Source: Flavobacterium sp. (GTDB taxonomy: Bacteria; Bacteroidota; Bacteroidia; Flavobacteriales; Flavobacteriaceae). From it: a DNA stretch of 9,177 bases. The DNA lies in NCBI RefSeq assembly GCF_003525665.1, contig NZ_DQDX01000055.1:7541-16717 (forward strand), written 5' to 3'. The notes under the pieces are model-generated. The model was not told the origin of the DNA, made no database searches, and saw only the letters and a program-made list of their open reading frames with translations. Below are positions 1 through 5,369 of the stretch, piece by piece (positions within the stretch are counted from its first letter, which is position 1; each line of letters starts with the position of its first letter). A program made the position numbers and the translations under genes.

Positions 1-2203
1 AATATTTGGCATTAAAAACGGTGTAATTTTCGGCAGTCGCATCTTCAACTACAAAATCAGATTTCTCTCTGTTTACCGTTACTTGTCTAAAAAGCAGCGT
101 TTGTTTTCTGTTATCACGTAAATTATTTTGTCTAAAACGTAACGAAACCGATGGGTTATATCTCGTGTAAACAGCATCTGGCGCATAATGAAACAACGAA
201 CCACTAAAAGAATAGCGCACTTGAAATAATCTACTATCTCTATTGAATTGGTTAACAGAAACTACTCCAGAACCTGATAATGATTGGGTTTTGGTACTAT
301 ACGATGGATTTAAATCGAATATAAATGGCTTGTCTAAAATGGTTTTATTGTGAAAACGCATTCCAGGAAGTAAGCCGTCATAAATATTGAATTTTAAAGT
401 AGGCACATACAAAATTTGATTATAAAAAGGATCTTCTAAATCCTTCATGAAATTAAATTTTACTGGTTTGTTGCTGATTCTAAAAGGTTTTAGCGATTGC
501 CAATTGTTGCGAAGATTAAACTCTGGAACTTCATTTTTATAATTGATAACGATTTTATCGGCTTGTTTTCTTTCAAAAGTATAAACGCTGTCTTTCTTAA
601 CTTCTTCAATCCATTTTTTAAAAACAACCTCTTTGCCTTTCAATCCATAAATCGGAATAGGAACGTTGGTTGTTGTTTTATTGGTTAATGAAAAGGAAAT
701 GCTGTCTTTGGTTTTGGTAAGTTTATCAAATTTATAATCGATAATGTCTCTAGAATCAATGATTGTTTTAAAATACCAATCGATATTTTTAGTTGAATTT
801 AAGAAAATGATGCTTTCAAAATCTCTTCTAGAAGTTTGATGATTTTTATTTAAACTATAAAAATACTTGATGCTTTTTGGTACAATATCTTCTTCTAAAA
901 AGCTATCTAAATATTTCAAACTCAATCCAGCTCTGTATTTTGAAGCGATTTTTTCGTTGAATTTAATTAAAGTATTCTTCGGACTTCCAAGTGGTTGATC
1001 GAGGTTTTTTCGTGCCATTAGCATATAAAAATAACTGTATTGCTCATTGAAATCTAACGAAACCAAGTTATAACCGCGAATCAATTTGATTTTTGAAACA
1101 TTACCCATCATTTTCATATTGGGATAATAATTATCAATGTATTTCATCATCGTATAGATTTGAATTCCATCGATTAACCAATTGTCTTTTCGCGAATCTA
1201 TTTTTAATGTATTTTTTAAATAGTTGTTGAGATAGGTTTTTAGAAACTTTAATTCATACAAAAAACTATCTTCAAACGGACTAATAAATGATGGCAATTG
1301 ATTCAAACCATAAAACGGATTTCGCTCATAATCTATTTGAGAAACGGTGATGTTGTCGTGCGGATAGCGACCAATATTTTCGGTTACATAATTAACAACT
1401 TTATCAATTGCTAAAGATTTCTGAATGATGTCTAATCGATTGTCTTGTAAGTTGCAATAAACAGTTAAATCATTGTTTATAAAGCTAGAAAAGGTGATTT
1501 TTTTTTCTAAATACATGGAAAAATCCAATCTATTTTTTCCTGTTAAAGTATAAATCGAATTAGATATACCAACCTGATTTAATTCAGAAAACAAAGTAAA
1601 ACCATTAGGAACTTTTACCTCCAAATCATAATTGGACAATGAGTTATTTATGTCATCAAGATTTACGTTGCTGTATTTTATAAAACCGTCATCTTCATAA
1701 CGTGCAGGCGTTAAAAAACAGTTTTTGAGATAAATACTTTCATCAGAACTATAGCCATATTTTGTAAATTTATCACTCGGAATTTTTACAACATAAGTCA
1801 AAGTTAGTTTTGCAGATTGATGCGGAAATATCAAATTATTAAGTTGTATTTCAACTAAATCGGGTTTGTCTTTTGGTCGGCTCCAATTTAAGAGAAACTT
1901 ATTTTCATCTACAATTGATAATGCCGAAGTTCCGCCACGTTCTTTATCGGAAGCTAAATGAAAATTTCTAATAAATTCATCTGAAAATCGTTTGCCAAGC
2001 GGCGTATTTTTATCGGAATAAGCGTTGTTCCAATCGTTTAAAATGATGCTCGAAATGGTATCGTTAGATTGGTTAGAAAAAGTTAATTCTTGGTATACAT
2101 TTAAAGTCTTTTTCTCGACATCTACATCAACCATCATTTTGGAGTGATGTTGTGCAAACGAGGCAAAATGGACTAAAAATACTATGTAAATTATCTTTTT
2201 CAA
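1..2203 (-). CDS. Secreted M1-peptidase-like protein lacking HExxH, with predicted C-terminal beta-barrel (C-terminus cut by window edge)
   Basis: The frame is open from position 2203 to the window edge, giving 734 visible residues and no stop. The start is TTG, overlapping the stop of the preceding gene as TTGA. The first in-frame ATGs (residues 23-24) would remove a good Sec signal peptide: KK at 2-3, a hydrophobic stretch to about 16, and likely cleavage at A17|Q18. Residues about 20-270 look like the beta-rich N-domain of M1 aminopeptidases. At 292-304 the motif YERNPFYGLNQLP sits where M1 enzymes have G-x-M-E-N. At 342-350 WLIDGIQIY resembles the M1 WLxEGxxxY helix, with D345 replacing the zinc-ligand Glu. 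Between them YELKFL (316-321) stands where HExxH is expected, so both zinc histidines are missing. From about residue 580 there are alternating amphipathic strands with many aromatic, Asn and Arg residues, as in outer-membrane barrels. Inference: a non-catalytic peptidase fold displayed at or in the outer membrane. It is last in an MBOAT-SGNH gene set. Flavobacterial homologues are, as I recall, annotated as gluzincin or hypothetical proteins. The family call is moderate and the barrel is an inference. Confidence 0.72.
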   Translation of the reverse strand, partial: MKKIIYIVFLVHFASFAQHHSKMMVDVDVEKKTLNVYQELTFSNQSNDTISSIILNDWNNAYSDKNTPLGKRFSDEFIRNFHLASDKERGGTSALSIVDENKFLLNWSRPKDKPDLVEIQLNNLIFPHQSAKLTLTYVVKIPSDKFTKYGYSSDESIYLKNCFLTPARYEDDGFIKYSNVNLDDINNSLSNYDLEVKVPNGFTLFSELNQVGISNSIYTLTGKNRLDFSMYLEKKITFSSFINNDLTVYCNLQDNRLDIIQKSLAIDKVVNYVTENIGRYPHDNITVSQIDYERNPFYGLNQLPSFISPFEDSFLYELKFLKTYLNNYLKNTLKIDSRKDNWLIDGIQIYTMMKYIDNYYPNMKMMGNVSKIKLIRGYNLVSLDFNEQYSYFYMLMARKNLDQPLGSPKNTLIKFNEKIASKYRAGLSLKYLDSFLEEDIVPKSIKYFYSLNKNHQTSRRDFESIIFLNSTKNIDWYFKTIIDSRDIIDYKFDKLTKTKDSISFSLTNKTTTNVPIPIYGLKGKEVVFKKWIEEVKKDSVYTFERKQADKIVINYKNEVPEFNLRNNWQSLKPFRISNKPVKFNFMKDLEDPFYNQILYVPTLKFNIYDGLLPGMRFHNKTILDKPFIFDLNPSYSTKTQSLSGSGVVSVNQFNRDSRLFQVRYSFSGSLFHYAPDAVYTRYNPSVSLRFRQNNLRDNRKQTLLFRQVTVNREKSDFVVEDATAENYTVFNAKY

Positions 2204-3090
2204 TTAACTTTTTTAGGTTTAAAATAGGCGTTGAACACTACTTTGGTAAATTCTATTGCGCCGTCTTTGTTCATGTGACCACAAGTTGCAAAATACTTAT
2301 CATCGGTAACTGCATTCTCAAAGCTACGTATTTCTGGATAGACTAGTTTTATTTGATCAAAATACTCGCGATTTATTGTCGACATGCAAATAGGCGTCGT
2401 TATTGCTATCAAATTTATATTATTCTCTTGACAAAGTTTCTTAATTTCGTCATAAGATTTATTGCGTTTTGGACTGTATTTTGATAAATCGGCTGGAACT
2501 AAAGGTCGTACATTTTTCGTTAATGGATTAAAACCATCTAATGATAATGCATTTGTTGGTTTGTGAATAGCTGAATTATAAGCTTCTCTAAACCCAATTC
2601 GAGCATCATAATTCATGTAACGATAAAACGGAATATAGAGTAATTTAGGATATTCATCAATGTTTTTATAATGATTTCTAATGATTTCCGATTGATGAAT
2701 GTAAGGCATAAACAACGAACGAATCGCTTCGGAATGATCGTTGGTGTTGATGTTTAAATCGACTTGAAGAATAAGGTTTTTGATTATGTATTTTCGTTCA
2801 ATCATCAGTTTTAACATCAAAGCAGACTCATCTAATCTTGAACGAGTGATACCAAAATTGAATGTTTTGTATCCGTTATCGTTGAAAATTTTCGGAACAA
2901 AATGATTGTTAACTCGTGATGAACCCAAAAAAACTACATCGTATTCTTTATCTTTCGAATTGTATAAAAAATCTATTTTAGATCTCGAATCAGATTGCAT
3001 GAAAACAGCGGTGTACAAGACATCAAGCAAAATCATAGTAATAATGATAATTGCCAAACCTTTTGCTAAAAATATAATAAACTGCCTCAT
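2200..3090 (-). CDS. Membrane-anchored SGNH-hydrolase-like protein, DltD/AlgJ-type partner of MBOAT acyltransferase
   Basis: This gene encodes 296 residues from an ATG. A single N-terminal membrane segment (about 4-30, rich in Ile and Leu) is not followed by a cleavage site, so the rest should face the periplasm. FLGSSRVNNHF at 54-64 matches SGNH block I (G-[DS]-S-R; predicted nucleophile S58). The Gly-containing NFGITRSR (78-85) resembles block II, and QVDLN (109-113) lies near the expected oxyanion region. HMNKDGA (272-278) matches the C-terminal H-[LM]-N-x-x-G-A signature of DltD, AlgJ and AlgX relatives. The Asp expected three residues before that His is replaced by Thr (T269). In known systems such proteins work with the neighbouring MBOAT protein to pass acyl groups onto an extracytoplasmic polymer (alginate acetylation, teichoic acid D-alanylation, peptidoglycan O-acetylation). 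Here the acceptor is unknown. The gene begins 5 bases after the MBOAT stop and its TGA overlaps the TTG start of the next gene, so the three are almost certainly cotranscribed. The family call is confident, but activity is uncertain. Confidence 0.8.
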   Translation of the reverse strand: MRQFIIFLAKGLAIIIITMILLDVLYTAVFMQSDSRSKIDFLYNSKDKEYDVVFLGSSRVNNHFVPKIFNDNGYKTFNFGITRSRLDESALMLKLMIERKYIIKNLILQVDLNINTNDHSEAIRSLFMPYIHQSEIIRNHYKNIDEYPKLLYIPFYRYMNYDARIGFREAYNSAIHKPTNALSLDGFNPLTKNVRPLVPADLSKYSPKRNKSYDEIKKLCQENNINLIAITTPICMSTINREYFDQIKLVYPEIRSFENAVTDDKYFATCGHMNKDGAIEFTKVVFNAYFKPKKVN

Positions 3091-3095
3091 TAATA

Positions 3096-4529
3096 TTAGA
3101 ATTGGAAATAAATAAATTCTTTATAATCAGAAAAAACGCCTAAAGCCAAAATTGCAGCAATGCACAATCCTAATTTTAACCAACTGTGTTTTCCGGAAAT
3201 AGGTTCGATTTTGGAACGATTATTCCATTCGACTAAAATGAAAACTACAAGTAACGTTAACAATTCGTGATTGTATCGTTCAATTTTGAAATATTGAGAT
3301 GAAAAATCTAAGTTTTCAAACATTCTTGTGATGTAATTTATAGCATCGGTTATGGTTTTGGATCTAAAAAATATCCAAGCAAAACACGTTATGGAAAACG
3401 TCATTAGAATATTTAAAAGCGTTCTTACTGATTCAAAATTAATGCCTAAGGTGAAATCATCTACATTTTTTCGGTTTCTGTTTAATAACAAAAGCGGTAG
3501 AAAATACAGCGCGTTGATAAAACCCCAAGCTACATAAGTCATGTTTGCTCCGTGCCAAAAACCACTTACTAAAAAGATAATGAACGTGTTTCTAACTTGA
3601 AACAGTTTATTGCCTTTGCTTCCTCCAAGCGGAATGTATAAATAATCGCGAAACCAGGATGAAAGCGAAATGTGCCATTTGCGCCAAAACTCAGCAATAT
3701 CTCGTGAAAAATAAGGATAATTGAAGTTTTTTAGAAGGTCAATTCCGAAAAGTTTTGAGGTTCCCAAAGCAATATCAGAATAACCTGAAAAGTCACCATA
3801 AATTTGAAATGCAAAATAAACCGCACCTAAAACCAATGATAATGAATTCGCATTTTGATAGTTATCGAAAATTTCGTTGGCGTAAATAGCACACGAATCG
3901 GCGATGACTACTTTCTTTACCAAACCCCAAACTATTTGATAAATTCCTTCTTTGGCTTTATTGAAATTGAATTTTCTTCTAACTTTTATTTGTGGTAATA
4001 GGTGAGTGGCACGTTCAATTGGTCCAGCAACTAATAGCGGAAAATAGCTTACAAACAGCGAATAATCGACGAAATTTTTCTCCGATTTTATTCTGCCATA
4101 ATAAATGTCGATGATGTAGGATAAACCATGAAACGTGTAAAAGGATATTCCAACAGGAAGAATTAATTTCAGTAAAATTGGACTTGCCGTCATGCCAAAC
4201 GATTGCACTAATTCGGCAAAAGAAGCTGCAAAAAAGTTGTAGTATTTAAATATTCCTAGAAATCCTAAATTGATGGAGATGCAAATCCACAGCCATAATT
4301 TTCGTTCTGATTGGGTTTTACTTTGTTCGATTTTCATCGCCGAAACATAATCCAATAAAGTAGAAAAAACCAAAAGAAAAAGAAAGCGCCAATCCCAGCA
4401 AGAGTAGAAATAATAACTCGCTAAAATTAATATATAGTTCTGATTGATTTTAGATTTATGACCAACAAACCAATACATAATAAAAACGATTGGAAGGAAA
4501 ATGGCGAAATGTAAGGAGTTAAAAAACAT
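3096..4529 (-). CDS. MBOAT-family O-acyltransferase (AlgI/DltB-like)
   Basis: This is a polytopic inner-membrane protein of 477 residues with about ten or more hydrophobic segments. Signatures, numbered from the chosen Met, are PVGISFYTFHGLSYIID (125-141), AGPIERA (168-174), the FSGYSDIALG stretch (247-256), EFWRKWHISLSSW (280-292), YIPLGGS (298-304) and SGFWHGA (322-328). The last contains the MBOAT catalytic His (H326). The C-terminus FIYFQF is characteristic of this bacterial subgroup. An upstream in-frame TTG at 4547 would add six residues (483 aa), but the ATG at 4529 begins MFFNSLHFAIFLP, the usual start of the family, so I chose it. MBOAT proteins of this type carry activated acyl groups from the cytoplasm through the membrane to a periplasmic SGNH partner, encoded here 5 bases downstream. 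The acyl group and acceptor cannot be read from the sequence; acetylation of an exopolysaccharide is the commonest role of relatives. A possible promoter lies about 40 bases upstream, inside an inverted repeat. Confidence 0.93.
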   Translation of the reverse strand: MFFNSLHFAIFLPIVFIMYWFVGHKSKINQNYILILASYYFYSCWDWRFLFLLVFSTLLDYVSAMKIEQSKTQSERKLWLWICISINLGFLGIFKYYNFFAASFAELVQSFGMTASPILLKLILPVGISFYTFHGLSYIIDIYYGRIKSEKNFVDYSLFVSYFPLLVAGPIERATHLLPQIKVRRKFNFNKAKEGIYQIVWGLVKKVVIADSCAIYANEIFDNYQNANSLSLVLGAVYFAFQIYGDFSGYSDIALGTSKLFGIDLLKNFNYPYFSRDIAEFWRKWHISLSSWFRDYLYIPLGGSKGNKLFQVRNTFIIFLVSGFWHGANMTYVAWGFINALYFLPLLLLNRNRKNVDDFTLGINFESVRTLLNILMTFSITCFAWIFFRSKTITDAINYITRMFENLDFSSQYFKIERYNHELLTLLVVFILVEWNNRSKIEPISGKHSWLKLGLCIAAILALGVFSDYKEFIYFQF

Positions 4530-4551
4530 AGCAATACGAATTTTCAAAAAT

Positions 4552-4587
4552 CAAATTCCAAACCCCAAAGATACTAATTGGAATTTG
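4552..4587 (-). repeat. 10-bp perfect inverted repeat between LOG and MBOAT genes; possible weak terminator
   Basis: The arms CAAATTCCAA (4552-4561) and TTGGAATTTG (4578-4587) are perfect inverse complements around a 16-base loop. The right arm continues as a second copy of TTGGAAT (4578-4584 and 4585-4591), so an alternative pairing of 4553-4562 with 4584-4593 is also possible. Read on the minus strand, the hairpin is followed by ATTTTTG, which could give weak termination after the LOG gene, but the stem is AT-rich and the loop is large. Short AATTCCAA-type repeats are, as I recall, common between genes in Flavobacterium. The element may therefore be a dispersed intergenic repeat instead of a dedicated terminator. 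Confidence 0.5.
4566..4573 (-). promoter_or_regulatory. Bacteroidota -7 box (TATCTTTG) upstream of the MBOAT gene
   Basis: On the minus strand the sequence is TATCTTTG, an exact match to the Bacteroidota -7 consensus TAnnTTTG. It lies in the loop of the inverted repeat at 4552-4587, 36 bases before the chosen ATG at 4529. No TTTG -33 element is visible at the usual spacing, so the call rests on the -7 box and its position ahead of the first gene of the three-gene set. It would let this set be transcribed independently of uvrA and the LOG gene. Confidence 0.42.
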
Positions 4588-4611
4588 GAATTTTATAGTT
4601 TTGAATTTCAG

Positions 4612-5337
4612 TTAGAAGTTCGGACTTAAATTGTATTTTTTATAGAATCGATCTAATTCTGCTACTACTTCGTCTTCGGTATCGACAATTTTAATCAAAT
4701 TTAAATCTTCGATATTGGCGTTTTTATGCTCTTCAATCATAACAGTTTTAACCCAATCCATCAATCCAGACCAATAACTTGAACCAACTAAGATAATTGG
4801 AAATTTCCCGATTTTCTTAGTTTGAATTAATGTGATTGCTTCAAACATTTCGTCTAAAGTTCCAAATCCGCCAGGCATAACTACAAATCCTTGAGAATAT
4901 TTTACAAACATTACTTTTCGAACAAAGAAGTAGTCAAAATTCAAGTTTTTATCTTTATCGATGTACGGATTGTAATGTTGTTCGAATGGCAATTCAATAT
5001 TTAAACCAACAGAAGTTCCTTCGCCACGATGCGCGCCTTTGTTTCCAGCTTCCATAATTCCTGGTCCACCACCAGTGATAACTCCATATCCGGCTTTACT
5101 GATTTTGTAGGCAATACTTTCGGCAAGCAAATAATATTTATTGTCAGGTTTTGTTCTCGCCGATCCAAAAATGGAAACGCATGGACCAATTCTAGCCATA
5201 GATTCGTAACCATTTACAAACTCAGACATGATTTTGAAAATCGCCCAAGAATCGTTGGTTCTAATTTCGTTCCAAGTTTTTTGCGTTAATTTATCCTGAA
5301 TTTTATCGTCTTCGTTGTTGTATTCGTTATTTGACAT
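4612..5337 (-). CDS. LOG-family (TIGR00730) Rossmann-fold protein, probable nucleoside-monophosphate phosphoribohydrolase
   Basis: This gene encodes a soluble cytoplasmic protein of 241 residues. It carries the complete LOG signature: GGGPGIMEA (89-97), then FFVRK (137-141) with the conserved Arg, then PGGFGTLDE (155-163) with the catalytic Glu. VSIFGSAR (54-61) is the nucleotide-binding start of the Rossmann fold. Older databases call this family lysine decarboxylase, but characterised members cleave the N-glycosidic bond of nucleoside 5'-monophosphates (cytokinin riboside monophosphates in plants, ordinary purine or pyrimidine monophosphates in bacteria) to give a free base and ribose 5-phosphate. 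The first 25 residues or so are polar and Asn/Asp-rich, probably a flexible extension before the family core NDSWAIFKIMSEF (28-40). The gene starts 32 bases after the uvrA stop with no terminator between, so cotranscription with uvrA is likely. The substrate is unknown. The family call is firm. Confidence 0.92.
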   Translation of the reverse strand: MSNNEYNNEDDKIQDKLTQKTWNEIRTNDSWAIFKIMSEFVNGYESMARIGPCVSIFGSARTKPDNKYYLLAESIAYKISKAGYGVITGGGPGIMEAGNKGAHRGEGTSVGLNIELPFEQHYNPYIDKDKNLNFDYFFVRKVMFVKYSQGFVVMPGGFGTLDEMFEAITLIQTKKIGKFPIILVGSSYWSGLMDWVKTVMIEEHKNANIEDLNLIKIVDTEDEVVAELDRFYKKYNLSPNF

Positions 5338-5369
5338 ATCTATTTTTGTTTTTAATTTTTTTCAGCTTG

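Noticed and set aside
497..688. Plus-strand reading frame of 63 codons
   Set aside because: It lies entirely opposite the M1-like gene, has no recognisable domain and reflects the codon pattern of the real strand.
1..2203. Suspected pseudogene or frameshift in the M1-like gene, because the zinc motif is missing
   Set aside because: Codon-by-codon reading gave one continuous frame without stops through the visible length, so loss of the motif is by substitution, not by gene breakage.
4530..4547. Six-residue N-terminal extension of the MBOAT protein from a TTG at 4547
   Set aside because: The ATG at 4529 begins the family-typical MFFNSLHFAIFLP. The extension adds charged residues before the first membrane helix and uses a weaker start codon.
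5001..5213. Second minus-strand frame of 70 codons inside the LOG gene
   Set aside because: It overlaps the conserved GGGPGIMEA region of the LOG protein in another frame and has no start context of its own.
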